Source: JAJTFW01 sp964534995
GTDB taxonomy: Bacteria; Bacteroidota; Bacteroidia; AKYH767-A; OLB10
Assembly: GCA_964534995.1 (NCBI GenBank)
Contig: CAZHSC010000024.1
Span: 1 to 44,445, forward strand
DNA length: 44,445 nucleotides
Direction: 5' to 3'
The notes beneath the pieces were generated by a model, which was not told the DNA's origin, ran no database searches, and worked only from the letters and a program-made list of their open reading frames with translations. Position numbers and translations under genes: made by a program. How positions within the stretch are numbered: position 1 is the stretch's first letter; every line of letters begins with the position of its first letter. Below are positions 1-8,203 of this stretch, piece after piece.

Positions 1-2
1 GT

Positions 3-30
3 AGTTTAAAGTTAGTGTTTTCTTTAAACT
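3..30. repeat. Perfect 9-bp inverted repeat
   Basis: agtttaaag at 3-11 is the exact reverse complement of ctttaaact at 22-30, with a 10-nt loop. No T-run follows on either strand inside the window, so it is not an obvious intrinsic terminator. A symmetric operator is the other possibility. Confidence 0.5.
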
Positions 31-81
31 GACACACTTTATGAAACACTCTCGGGGAAAGAAATGGGTTACACACCGGTT

Positions 82-107
82 GGAGTGGGGAAGGGGGCCG
101 CCACTCC
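82..107. repeat. GC-rich 7-bp inverted repeat
   Basis: ggagtgg at 82-88 pairs exactly with ccactcc at 101-107 around a 12-nt G-rich loop. It lies in the only strongly G/C-rich patch of the intergenic DNA. No T-run follows. Confidence 0.4.
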
Positions 108-147
108 TCCACCCCGGCGCAAATCTATTTGAACCACAGCTAAATAT

Positions 148-211
148 CAAGTAAAAAGCGCTTGTATACGGTTACAAGTGTTTACGCTTTATTTCACTAA
201 TATTTTACTTG
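148..211. repeat. Bulged long inverted repeat
   Basis: Three nested pairs fold together: caagtaaaa (148-156) with ttttacttg (203-211), agcg (157-160) with cgct (185-188), and cttgta (161-166) with tacaag (173-178). The bulges are all on the 3' side. This is a stem of 19 pairs in total and could be an RNA structure or a decayed element end. Confidence 0.45.
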
Positions 212-371
212 GTAATATCGTGAAAATCAAGAATTAATAAATATCTAAATGCGGGTTTGAAATACGCCGGACAGAATGGATTTTTATCCTATTTGTTATT
301 TGCAAACGTTTACAATGATCCGCTTGTTAGAAAGATGGCCCGGATTTGTTCAGAGCATTTGAACATATTAG

Positions 372-379
372 TAATTTGG
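372..379 (+). promoter_or_regulatory. Near-consensus -7 element (TAATTTGG) 4 nt before GTG
   Basis: TAATTTGG matches the Bacteroidota -7 box TAnnTTTG at 5 of the 6 fixed positions. Four bases (caaa) separate it from the GTG start of the permease. The first TAA inside it is also the in-frame stop that limits the gene's start. The spacing equals that of several exact boxes in this window. Confidence 0.4.
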
Positions 380-383
380 CAAA

Positions 384-1130
384 GTGATTACACGGGGTTT
401 ATTCGAGATAGGTCGATATTGGATTTTCATGAAGGGGCTATTTATGAAGCCGGAGAAATTTATCGTGTATTACAGGCAGGTGATGCTTGAACTTGTGAAT
501 ATTGGAGTAGGTGCAATGGGAATTGTGGCGCTTACTTCGGTTTTTATGGGTGCAGTCATCACCATACAAAGCGCCTATAATTTGGTGAACCCCATGGTGC
601 CAATTTACGCGGTGGGAATTGTTGCCCGTGATTCCATCATCCTCGAATTCTCTCCAACTATTATCATGTTGATTCTTGCCGGGAAAGTTGGTTCAGGTAT
701 TGCTTCCGAAATTGGTACTATGCGTGTTACTGAGCAAATTGATGCTCTTGAAATTATGGGTATTAATTCTGCTGGTTTTTTAACGCTGCCAAAAATTATT
801 GCTGGTATATTGATTACACCTTTTGTTGTTTTATTGAGTATGTTTCTGGGGATACTGGGTGGCTGGCTTGCAGGGGATCTTAGCGGAACTGTCCCCTCAG
901 CGGATTATATCCATGGCCTCCAGGACCAGTTTGTGCCTTTTAATATCGTATTTGCTATGATTAAATCCCTTGTGTTTTCTTTTATTATTACCAGCGTATC
1001 TGCTTATCATGGATATCACACCGACGGTGGGGCTCTTGAAGTTGGGCAGAGTAGTACGAAAGCGGTGGTGTATAGCAGTATTATTATTTTGATTTTTGAT
1101 TATATACTCACACAACTTATCCTTGCTTGA
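384..1130 (+). CDS. MlaE-family lipid ABC transporter permease
   Basis: This is a 248-aa integral membrane protein of the MlaE/YrbE permease family, which moves phospholipids between inner and outer membranes together with an MlaF-type ATPase and an MCE (MlaD) protein. Several hydrophobic segments are visible, including residues about 48-70 and 125-155, together with the family-typical region GKVGSGIASEIGTMRVTEQI near residue 100. The GTG at 384 is chosen because an in-frame stop lies at 372-374 and family members carry a short N-terminal stretch matching EIGRYWIFMKGLF. ATG at 429 would remove it. The ATPase gene follows 24 nt downstream. No MCE-domain gene is in the window, so the third component must be encoded elsewhere. 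Function is by family; the lipid carried is unknown. Confidence 0.88.
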   Translation: MITRGLFEIGRYWIFMKGLFMKPEKFIVYYRQVMLELVNIGVGAMGIVALTSVFMGAVITIQSAYNLVNPMVPIYAVGIVARDSIILEFSPTIIMLILAGKVGSGIASEIGTMRVTEQIDALEIMGINSAGFLTLPKIIAGILITPFVVLLSMFLGILGGWLAGDLSGTVPSADYIHGLQDQFVPFNIVFAMIKSLVFSFIITSVSAYHGYHTDGGALEVGQSSTKAVVYSSIIILIFDYILTQLILA

Positions 1131-1154
1131 AAAAATAACAGCCCTTGTTATCAT

Positions 1155-1907
1155 ATGATTAAAGTTGATGGAATTTATAAAAGCTTTGATGGCAAGTTGA
1201 TTCTTGATAATATTTCCTGCGTTTTTGAAAGCGGTAAAGTAAATCTTATCATCGGACAAAGTGGAATGGGTAAAACGGTATTGATGAAATGTACAGTGGG
1301 GTTGTATGAAGTGGACAGTGGGGCTGTTTTTTTTGATGGGAGAAATTTCAGCGAAATGGATTTTACTTTAAAGAAATCCATTAGGAAAGAAATTGGAATG
1401 GTTTTTCAGGGTGGTGCGCTTTTCGACTCGCTCACCGTTGAACAAAATGTAATGTTTCCGATGGATATGTTTACGGAGATGAGTTTGGAGGAAAAGAAAG
1501 ATAAGGTGAATTTTTGTCTGCACCGGGTGAACCTGATGAATGTGAATCATCTGTTCCCTTCGGAAATCAGCGGAGGTATGAAAAAAAGAGTCGCGATTGC
1601 AAGAGCTATTGCCTTGAATCCTAAATATCTGTTTTGCGATGAACCAAATTCAGGCCTCGATCCAAAAACATCTATTGTAATAGATAATCTTATAAAGGAA
1701 ATTACTGAAGAATATAAAACCACTACTGTTGTAAATACGCATGATATGAATTCATTGATGGAAATAGGTGAAAGAATAGTTTTTATTTATAAGGGCAAAA
1801 ACTGGTGGGAAGGAAGTTATGATGAAATCAGACATTCCGACAATGCGGAATTAAATGATTTTGTCTTTGCTACACGAATTATGAAGAACATGAGGGAGAG
1901 CCAATAG
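1155..1907 (+). CDS. MlaF-family ABC transporter ATP-binding protein
   Basis: A 250-aa cytoplasmic ABC ATPase. Walker A is GQSGMGKT at residues 34-41. The signature is SGGMKKR, with Met in place of the usual Gln or Glu, as in MlaF relatives. Walker B is YLFCDEP, followed by a NSGLDP D-loop and a THD H-loop. It sits directly after the MlaE-type permease, so the two presumably form one transporter for outer-membrane lipid homeostasis. The ATG at 1155 is the first in frame and the N-terminus (IKVDGIYKSFDG) aligns with the normal start of an ABC domain. The L,D-transpeptidase gene starts 9 nt after its stop, so all three are probably co-transcribed. Confidence 0.9.
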   Translation: MIKVDGIYKSFDGKLILDNISCVFESGKVNLIIGQSGMGKTVLMKCTVGLYEVDSGAVFFDGRNFSEMDFTLKKSIRKEIGMVFQGGALFDSLTVEQNVMFPMDMFTEMSLEEKKDKVNFCLHRVNLMNVNHLFPSEISGGMKKRVAIARAIALNPKYLFCDEPNSGLDPKTSIVIDNLIKEITEEYKTTTVVNTHDMNSLMEIGERIVFIYKGKNWWEGSYDEIRHSDNAELNDFVFATRIMKNMRESQ

Positions 1908-1916
1908 TCTGTTTGC

Positions 1917-3617
1917 ATGCTTGTATACTTAAAAATCATCACACTGAAACATTTTTTAAAATCCTTATTTTGTTTTTTTACAGGACTGCTATTCTTTTCC
2001 TGTTCAACAGGCGTGCAAGAGGGCGGAACAAATAAAGCAGGGGCCGATACCAATATCGTTTCATATGACGTAAAGGGCCCGTTTTTACTGGACAGCTTCT
2101 TGTTAGATTCGGTTTTGAAGGATGGTGCGATTTGGAATAAATACGCCGCCAATGTTAAAAGTTTTTACGTAAACCGGAACTGGGTCATGGCTTGGTTCGG
2201 GCAGGAGGGATTGCGCGAGCATGCCGGTTTTTTAATGCAGTTTTTAGACCATGTTCAGGTGGAAGGGTTAAAGGATTCTTTTCCGTGGATGGAACTTCTT
2301 CAGGAACGCATGAATATTCAAGCGGTGAAAGATACTTTTACTTTGCCCGATCCCCTGCTGGATGTACTTCTGACTACTTCTTTTTTTTGGTATTCGGATG
2401 TGGCCTGGAGTGGTTTACCCGAAGAGAAAACCAAGGCCCTGGGCTGGTTTCTTCCGAGGTACCATGTGGATAAAAGTGAATGGCTGGACTCAGCATTGAT
2501 GCACTCACCGGATGGAAGCCTGATGTCCAAGGCAGTATTCCGGCAATATTACTGGCTCAGGAAGTATCTGGTAGTGTATGACAGTCTGGCTGGAAAGGGT
2601 GCATGGCCGGAAGTAAATTATAGTGGGAAGCCCCTTCGCCTGGGCGATCGCGATAGTGTGGTGCCCTTGTTGTCGCGAAGTCTTTTTTTTCATGGGGATA
2701 TTTCAGCATTTGATTCTTCTAACGTGGTTGATAGTGTGCTACACGAAGGGATAAAAAGCTTCCAGAGCCGGCATGGCTTAACTGCAGATGGTATTGCCGG
2801 ACCCTCGTTTTTCCGGCAGTTAAATGTGCCTGTTTCCGATCGCATTGAGCAGATCTTGTTGAATATGGAAAGGAGTAGGTGGATGCCTTCTGATTACCCG
2901 GCCGAATATCTGATTGTCAATATTCCTGATTTTAATCTTTATGCATATAAAAATGGAAAACAGGAATGGACGATGCCTGTAGTGGTGGGCAAAACAATAC
3001 ATGAAACCACTACTTTTTCCGGTATTTTGAAGTACGTTGTGTTTAATCCATATTGGGTGATACCTCCCGGTATTCTCTACAATGAAATAATACCTGGTGT
3101 TATCAGGAATCCTTCCTATCTGAGAAAGCATAACATGGAAGTGGTTGACAAATCATCAAAAATTATTTCTCCCACTAAAATTTCATGGGCCAAATATTCG
3201 TCCTCGGGATTTCCCTACACCATTCGTCAGCGACCCGGATCTTCTAATTCACTGGGCAGAGTGAAGTTTTTGTTTCCTAACAATTTCAGCATTTACCTGC
3301 ATGATACCCCTTCACGCTCACTGTTTAAAGAGGAGAAAAGGGCATTTAGTCATGGGTGTATCCGGGTAAGTGATCCTGAAAAACTTGCCGGGTATATCCT
3401 TGAAAAGGAAGGCTGGACCGAGCAGGAGGTGAAGAAAGCAATGAGGCCCGGTAAGGAAAAATGGGTTACTTTGAAAAGTGAAATTCCAGTGTATATTGTG
3501 TATTTTACCGCATGGGTGGAGAATGATGGTAAACTTCATTTCCGGAATGATATTTATAAACGCGATGAAAAGTTGAAACTCGAAATGATAGCTAACGGAA
3601 AAAATCAACTAAAATAA
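1917..3617 (+). CDS. L,D-transpeptidase lipoprotein (YkuD domain, YcbB-like)
   Basis: A 566-aa protein with a lipoprotein signal peptide (FFSC, lipid-modified Cys29), a large N-terminal domain of about 280 residues, a peptidoglycan-binding repeat near 275-305 (SFQSRHGLTADGIAGP) and a YkuD catalytic domain from about 325 to 505. The active-site motif SHGCIR is intact, with His479 and Cys481. This layout matches YcbB/LdtD-type enzymes, which make 3-3 cross-links in peptidoglycan or attach proteins to it. Here the enzyme would be membrane-anchored in the periplasm. It follows the Mla-type pair by 9 nt, linking peptidoglycan and lipid maintenance. Function rests on domain and motif; the exact cross-link is not known. 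Confidence 0.9.
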   Translation: MLVYLKIITLKHFLKSLFCFFTGLLFFSCSTGVQEGGTNKAGADTNIVSYDVKGPFLLDSFLLDSVLKDGAIWNKYAANVKSFYVNRNWVMAWFGQEGLREHAGFLMQFLDHVQVEGLKDSFPWMELLQERMNIQAVKDTFTLPDPLLDVLLTTSFFWYSDVAWSGLPEEKTKALGWFLPRYHVDKSEWLDSALMHSPDGSLMSKAVFRQYYWLRKYLVVYDSLAGKGAWPEVNYSGKPLRLGDRDSVVPLLSRSLFFHGDISAFDSSNVVDSVLHEGIKSFQSRHGLTADGIAGPSFFRQLNVPVSDRIEQILLNMERSRWMPSDYPAEYLIVNIPDFNLYAYKNGKQEWTMPVVVGKTIHETTTFSGILKYVVFNPYWVIPPGILYNEIIPGVIRNPSYLRKHNMEVVDKSSKIISPTKISWAKYSSSGFPYTIRQRPGSSNSLGRVKFLFPNNFSIYLHDTPSRSLFKEEKRAFSHGCIRVSDPEKLAGYILEKEGWTEQEVKKAMRPGKEKWVTLKSEIPVYIVYFTAWVENDGKLHFRNDIYKRDEKLKLEMIANGKNQLK

Positions 3618-3676
3618 TTCTTCTGTTTTCGAACTGCTGCCTGTCAGATAAAAGATTGATATTTTTACGATCATGC

Positions 3677-3706
3677 CGGAATTAAAAAATTCCGAATGGT
3701 TTTTTT
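3677..3706 (+). terminator. Intrinsic terminator after the L,D-transpeptidase gene
   Basis: A 7-bp stem, cggaatt (3677-3683) with aattccg (3688-3694), has a 4-nt loop and is followed by a T-run at 3700-3706. It lies between two converging genes, 60 nt after the transpeptidase stop. Confidence 0.6.
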
Positions 3707-3895
3707 GATCCGGAATGCCTCGATTAAATGTAAAATAGACACAGCTCAATATTTACCGGCTACTTAGGGCGTGGTAATTTTTCTGGAAAAAGTAACATGG
3801 AACCTTGATAAATTCGATTCTGCTACGTATTGCACGCTTTCAGGATTTTTTTATAATCTAACCTGAGTTAAAACAGGTTGTATTTTTCAGGGATA

Positions 3896-5527
3896 TTAAA
3901 TGAATAGGGGTGTGAAACTGAAGGAGGCGCCACTAAACAATCCCCGGTCGCTGAGCTTGAGATTAGGAATCACTAACAGGGCCATGAAGGACAAAGTCAT
4001 ATAAGGTGCGCGTAGAGAGGAGCCAAGGTCCTTTGCCCTCCTGTCAATATCGGCATAGGCTCTGCCAATGGTTTTACAATCCAGGTCACTCATGAGCCCT
4101 GCAACCGGCAGTCCAATTACCAGTTCTTCCGGTCCATCCACCAGGCTTAATCCTCCATTGTGATTAAAAAGCAGGTTAACAGCTCTGCACATGGATTCAT
4201 CATCTGCACCCACAACAATGATGTTATGCGAATCGTGGGCAACACTGGATGCAATGGCTCCTCTGCGTATCCCGAAGTTTTTGATAAATGCTACAGAAGG
4301 CTTTGATTCGAAGTAACGGTTAATAACGGCGATTTTATGGATGTCATTCTCCGGGTCGGCAACGGCAAGCCCATGACGGACAATGGCCGGACTTATAACT
4401 TCATCAGTGATCAGTTGTCCGTCAAAGGCTTCAATAATTCGCATGTATTTGCCTTCATCATTAACTTCAAATAAATCGGGACTTAAGTTGATCCTGTTGA
4501 AGTGATTGATGCAATGATGAGATTTCGGAGGGAGTTTACTTTGGCCGTTTTCAGCCACCACTTCCCCGTCAATCACTGTCATCACTGTCTTGAAATCTGC
4601 AAGGTTATTGATGACAATGAAATCAGCAGGATCTCCCGCTTGCAATGTACCTACCGCCAAATTATAGTGTTCAACGGGATGAATGCAGGCGGCATATAGT
4701 ACATCGTAAAGGTCATAACCCAGCGAAATAGCCCTGGTTACATGCTGGTTGATATGCCCCAGCAACAACTCGTCCGGATGCTTGTCATCGCAGCAAAACA
4801 TGCAATAGGCCGGATGTGACTTTAAAAGAGGGTGCAATGCCTCAAAGTTTCGTGCCGCAGATCCCTCCCTTATAAGGATTTTTATACCATGGTCAATTTT
4901 TTCCAATGCCTCTTCCAGTGTGAAGCATTCGTGGTCTGTACTGATACCGGCGGCAGCGTATTTTTTTACATCTTCACCCCTCATGCCGGGCGCATGACCA
5001 TCAATGGGTTTATTGTATTTTTTGGCGATCTGAATTTTTTCCATCACCTCCTGGTCCTGAGCAAGCACACCCGGATAGTTCATCATTTCACTAAGGTATA
5101 GGATGTCATCCCTTTGCATTAAGGTTTCAATGGCAGCCGGCCCTAAGTTGGCTCCCGAAGTTTCAAAGCCCGTGGCCGGAACGCAGGACGGGGCTCCAAA
5201 GTGAAATTTTAAACGGGCACTTTTAGCATTTTCTATCATATAATAAATCCCTTCAAGCCCCATTACATTTGCAATTTCATGCGGATCACTCACGGTGGCC
5301 ACAGTTCCATGTATGAGTGCTACCCTTGCAAATTCGTAAGGCAGGAGCATGGAACTTTCAATATGTATATGGGCGTCTATGAAGCCCGGTAAAATATAGC
5401 TTGCTGCATTTACTGCTCCTTCACGGAAGGATGAAATCCGGCCGTTTTCAATTTCAAATGTCCCTTCTCTGATTTTCCTGCTGCGGATATCCACCCATTT
5501 TCCACTGATGCTTTTTAACGTTTCCAT
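3896..5527 (-). CDS. ade: Adenine deaminase
   Basis: Hydrolytic deamination of adenine to hypoxanthine for purine salvage, in the cytoplasm. It is a 543-aa amidohydrolase-superfamily protein. The metal-binding motif DAHIHIESS (His53 and His55), the DGHAPG motif and STDHE are present, and the C-terminal adenine-deaminase domain includes VGADDESM. The frame is open for 42 more codons up to 5653, but those residues look unlike any adenine deaminase, an exact -7 box lies inside them at 5548-5555, and ATG at 5527 matches the normal family start. I therefore start at 5527. It faces the transpeptidase gene and is divergent from the cold-shock gene. Confidence 0.93.
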   Translation of the reverse strand: METLKSISGKWVDIRSRKIREGTFEIENGRISSFREGAVNAASYILPGFIDAHIHIESSMLLPYEFARVALIHGTVATVSDPHEIANVMGLEGIYYMIENAKSARLKFHFGAPSCVPATGFETSGANLGPAAIETLMQRDDILYLSEMMNYPGVLAQDQEVMEKIQIAKKYNKPIDGHAPGMRGEDVKKYAAAGISTDHECFTLEEALEKIDHGIKILIREGSAARNFEALHPLLKSHPAYCMFCCDDKHPDELLLGHINQHVTRAISLGYDLYDVLYAACIHPVEHYNLAVGTLQAGDPADFIVINNLADFKTVMTVIDGEVVAENGQSKLPPKSHHCINHFNRINLSPDLFEVNDEGKYMRIIEAFDGQLITDEVISPAIVRHGLAVADPENDIHKIAVINRYFESKPSVAFIKNFGIRRGAIASSVAHDSHNIIVVGADDESMCRAVNLLFNHNGGLSLVDGPEELVIGLPVAGLMSDLDCKTIGRAYADIDRRAKDLGSSLRAPYMTLSFMALLVIPNLKLSDRGLFSGASFSFTPLFI

Positions 5528-5547
5528 GACCTTATAAGCGTTTGTTG

Positions 5548-5555
5548 CAAAGGTA
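5548..5555 (-). promoter_or_regulatory. -7 promoter element for adenine deaminase
   Basis: TACCTTTG on the minus strand is an exact TAnnTTTG, 20 nt before the ATG at 5527. No good -33 TTG is seen at the usual spacing. It supports the shorter start of the deaminase. Confidence 0.5.
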
Positions 5556-5637
5556 TTATCCTCACTTTCATAATGAATTATTTCTTTGAATTGTGAAAAA
5601 AAGACGCGAAAAAACATTATTTGACATTTTTTATGTG

Positions 5638-5645
5638 TATTTTTG
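5638..5645 (+). promoter_or_regulatory. -7 promoter element for the cold-shock gene
   Basis: TATTTTTG is an exact TAnnTTTG, 28 nt before the ATG at 5674. A TTTG at 5620-5623 could be the -33 element, but its 14-nt spacing is shorter than usual. The implied leader is only about 24 nt, much shorter than that of enteric cspA. Confidence 0.55.
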
Positions 5646-5673
5646 TTCAACATTCAATTATTAATTTATTAAA

Positions 5674-5868
5674 ATGAAAACAGGTAAAGTAAAGTTCTTC
5701 AATGAAGCCAAGGGATATGGTTTTATTGTTGAGGATGAATCCAACAAGGAAATCTTCGTTCATCACAGCGGCCTAACTGACAAAATTCGTGAGAATGACA
5801 ATGTCAGCTATGAGGTAATTGAAGGCCGTAAAGGTGCAAATGCTGTGAACGTTAAAAAATTGCAATAA
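5674..5868 (+). CDS. CspA-family cold-shock RNA chaperone
   Basis: A 64-aa single-domain cold-shock protein that binds single-stranded RNA and DNA and melts RNA structure. RNP1 (KGYGFI, residues 13-18) and RNP2 (IFVHH, 27-31) are both intact, and the length is typical. It is slightly less aromatic-rich than E. coli CspA. The gene is monocistronic: it has its own exact -7 box upstream and a strong terminator directly after the stop. The family is certain. Whether it is cold-induced cannot be seen. Confidence 0.95.
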   Translation: MKTGKVKFFNEAKGYGFIVEDESNKEIFVHHSGLTDKIRENDNVSYEVIEGRKGANAVNVKKLQ

Positions 5869-5890
5869 TTTGTATTTTGTAACGTGAAAA

Positions 5891-5917
5891 TCCCGCCTGC
5901 AGGCGGGATTTTTTTTT
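5891..5917 (+). terminator. Strong intrinsic terminator after the cold-shock gene
   Basis: A fully palindromic stem, tcccgcctgcaggcggga (5891-5908), is followed by nine T residues (5909-5917) and flanked upstream by A residues. It begins 22 nt after the stop and is the clearest terminator in the window. Confidence 0.92.
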
Positions 5918-5968
5918 GATGGTTATTATTTTATACTTGACTTCTAATAATAATAGCAAGCCCTTCTT

Positions 5969-5976
5969 TATTTTTG
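5969..5976 (+). promoter_or_regulatory. -7 promoter element 6 nt before recG ATG
   Basis: TATTTTTG is an exact TAnnTTTG ending 6 nt before the ATG at 5983. It overlaps the alternative TTG start at 5974, which argues against that start. With initiation 4-6 nt past the box, the mRNA would begin at or next to the ATG. Confidence 0.55.
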
Positions 5977-5982
5977 TTTGTC

Positions 5983-8091
5983 ATGCAATCAGATTCCTTT
6001 TTGGATACACCTATTGAATTTCTGAAAGGGGTAGGTCCTTTACGTGCCGAACTCCTGCGAAAGGAATTGGGTATCGTTGTCTTCTCAGATCTGCTTTTTC
6101 ATTACCCTTTTCGTTATATCGACCGGTCAAAATTCTATAAGGTAGCTGAATTAAATGAGGATTTGCCGCTCGTTCAGTTGAAGGGTGTCCTTACCCGTAT
6201 TCAGGTCCATGGAGGTAAAAGGCCGGGCAGATTGACTGCTGTTTTTACGGATGATACTGGACAGATGGACCTGGTATGGTTTCAGGGAATACGATGGATA
6301 AAGGATGTACTTAAACCCAACAGGGAATACATAGTTTTTGGTAAACCAACCCTGTTTAACGGGCGGTTTAATATGGTGCACCCGGAGATGGAAGACGCGG
6401 CAGCAGCCGAAAAATTCACCTCTATCGCATTAACAGGTGTGTATGCCACTACCGAAAAATGCAAAAGTAAAGGCCTTGACAGTAAAGGTATTCAAAAGTT
6501 GATAAAAACACTGGCCTTGAACTTGCCGCAGAATATCGGAGAAACCATGAATTCGGATATTCTTAATCGTTACAAGCTGGCAGGCAGAAGGAATGCCTTG
6601 ATGAATATTCATCTTCCGGCGGATGAAAAAAGCCTGGCCGCTGCACAATACAGACTGAAATTTGAAGAGCTGTTTTTTATTCAGCTGAGATTACTCAGGT
6701 CAAAAATAAACCGGCAACAGTTGCTGAAAGGAAAGGGAATAGAAAAAATCGGAGATATTTTTAATACATTTTACACTTCTCATTTGCCGTTTGAACTGAC
6801 CAATGCTCAGAAGCGTGTACTCAGGGAGATTCGTCAGGATATGGGAAGTGGCAAACAGATGAACCGCTTGCTGCAGGGAGATGTGGGTAGCGGCAAAACA
6901 ATGGTGGCCTTACTGAGTATGCTGATGGTGCTCGATAATGGTTATCAGGCCTGCATGATGGCACCAACCGAAATCCTGGCAAACCAGCACTTTTACGCGA
7001 TATCGGAGTATTTGAAACATATGGATATCCGTGTGGGCCTTCTAACTGGCAGTACTAAATCAGCTCACAGGAAGTTCTTGCTGGAGGAATTGAATGAAGG
7101 GAGACTGCAGATTATTATTGGTACCCATGCCTTGATAGAAAGCAGGGTACAGTTTAATAATTTAGGCCTTGTCGTTATAGATGAGCAACATCGCTTTGGC
7201 GTGGAACAACGGGCGAAATTGTGGATGAAGGATGAGTTTGTACCGCATGTGCTGGTGATGACAGCCACTCCAATTCCCCGAACACTGGCAATGACCCTTT
7301 ATGGTGACCTTGAATCTTCTGTAATCGATGAATTGCCTCCCGGTCGTAAACCCGTTAAAACTGTGCATAAAACAGAAGCCCACAGGCTTGCAGTATTTGG
7401 GTTTTTAAAGCAGGAAATAGAAAAGGGCCGTCAGGTGTACATAGTGTATCCGTTGATTGAAGAATCTGAAAAACTGGATTACACCAATCTGATGCAGGGA
7501 TATGATACCATATGTAAAGAATTTCCAATGCCGGAGTACCAGGTCAGCATTGTGAATGGTAGAATGAAAGCAGTAGATAAAGATTTTGAAATGAAGCGTT
7601 TTGTTGAAGGTAAATCGAATATAATGGTAGCTACCACAGTGATAGAAGTAGGCGTAAATATTCCCAATGCGTCGGTGATGCTCATTGAAAGTGCCGAGCG
7701 CTTTGGCTTGTCCCAGTTACACCAGCTCAGAGGTCGCGTTGGCAGAGGGGCAGACCAAAGTTATTGTATACTGATGACGGGCAATAAACTGAGTAATGAT
7801 GCAAGATTGAGGATGCGAACCATGTGCGATACCAACGATGGTTTTAAAATTGCTGAAGTGGATCTTGAATTACGTGGACCCGGCGACCTTGCAGGGAAGC
7901 AGCAAAGCGGAGTCGTGAATTTGAAAATCGCGAACCTGGCCAGAGATCAGAAAGTACTGGAGTTGGCAAGAATGGCGGCCAATGAAGTTTTAAGCAAAGA
8001 TGAGCACCTGGAATTGCCCGAAAACGGTGTTTTGCTGCATCAACTAATGATGATGGATGCCGCAGAAGAAAATTTCAGCAGGGTGAGTTGA
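5983..8091 (+). CDS. recG: ATP-dependent DNA helicase RecG
   Basis: A 702-aa branched-DNA helicase that regresses stalled replication forks and processes Holliday junctions. An N-terminal wedge/OB domain (VQLKGVLTRIQVHGGKRPGRL and following) is followed by SF2 helicase motifs: Walker A GDVGSGKT with Lys305, DEQH in VVIDEQHRFG, TATPIPRTLAM, and the motif VI region QLRGRVGRG. It also has the RecG C-terminal segment (LRGPGDLAGKQQSG). The length is normal. I chose ATG 5983 over TTG 5974 because a promoter -7 box covers the latter. The gene stands alone between the cold-shock terminator and the converging ispF. Confidence 0.96.
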   Translation: MQSDSFLDTPIEFLKGVGPLRAELLRKELGIVVFSDLLFHYPFRYIDRSKFYKVAELNEDLPLVQLKGVLTRIQVHGGKRPGRLTAVFTDDTGQMDLVWFQGIRWIKDVLKPNREYIVFGKPTLFNGRFNMVHPEMEDAAAAEKFTSIALTGVYATTEKCKSKGLDSKGIQKLIKTLALNLPQNIGETMNSDILNRYKLAGRRNALMNIHLPADEKSLAAAQYRLKFEELFFIQLRLLRSKINRQQLLKGKGIEKIGDIFNTFYTSHLPFELTNAQKRVLREIRQDMGSGKQMNRLLQGDVGSGKTMVALLSMLMVLDNGYQACMMAPTEILANQHFYAISEYLKHMDIRVGLLTGSTKSAHRKFLLEELNEGRLQIIIGTHALIESRVQFNNLGLVVIDEQHRFGVEQRAKLWMKDEFVPHVLVMTATPIPRTLAMTLYGDLESSVIDELPPGRKPVKTVHKTEAHRLAVFGFLKQEIEKGRQVYIVYPLIEESEKLDYTNLMQGYDTICKEFPMPEYQVSIVNGRMKAVDKDFEMKRFVEGKSNIMVATTVIEVGVNIPNASVMLIESAERFGLSQLHQLRGRVGRGADQSYCILMTGNKLSNDARLRMRTMCDTNDGFKIAEVDLELRGPGDLAGKQQSGVVNLKIANLARDQKVLELARMAANEVLSKDEHLELPENGVLLHQLMMMDAAEENFSRVS

Positions 8092-8203
8092 AGTCTGACC
8101 GATTATTGTAATGTGTTTGCGCTTGCTCAATACGTCGTGTTAAAGTAATTTCTATTGCTAAAACAAAGGGTAATACCATCTGAAACTATCCGGTAAGAGA
8201 GGT

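Larger units (their letters stand above)
1..383. other. Non-coding leader region with three inverted repeats
   Basis: No reading frame here looks like a protein. A 77-codon frame at 257-490 starts with TTG, runs into the permease gene in another frame and resembles nothing. The stretch holds a 9-bp perfect inverted repeat (3-30), a GC-rich 7-bp one (82-107) and a longer imperfect one (148-211). It changes sharply from AT-rich to a G/C-rich patch at about 75-120. It could be the tail of an upstream gene's terminator region, a small RNA or a regulatory leader. I cannot tell which. Confidence 0.5.

Noticed and set aside
257..490. 77-codon plus-strand frame at the window's left
   Set aside because: It starts with TTG, overlaps the MlaE-type gene in another frame and resembles no family.
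3860..3879. 6-bp hairpin aacctg/caggtt near the adenine deaminase stop
   Set aside because: The stem is short and the T-run is weak and displaced; 3677-3706 is the better terminator.
5528..5653. N-terminal extension of adenine deaminase
   Set aside because: It is unlike the family, contains an exact -7 box and would run into the cold-shock promoter.
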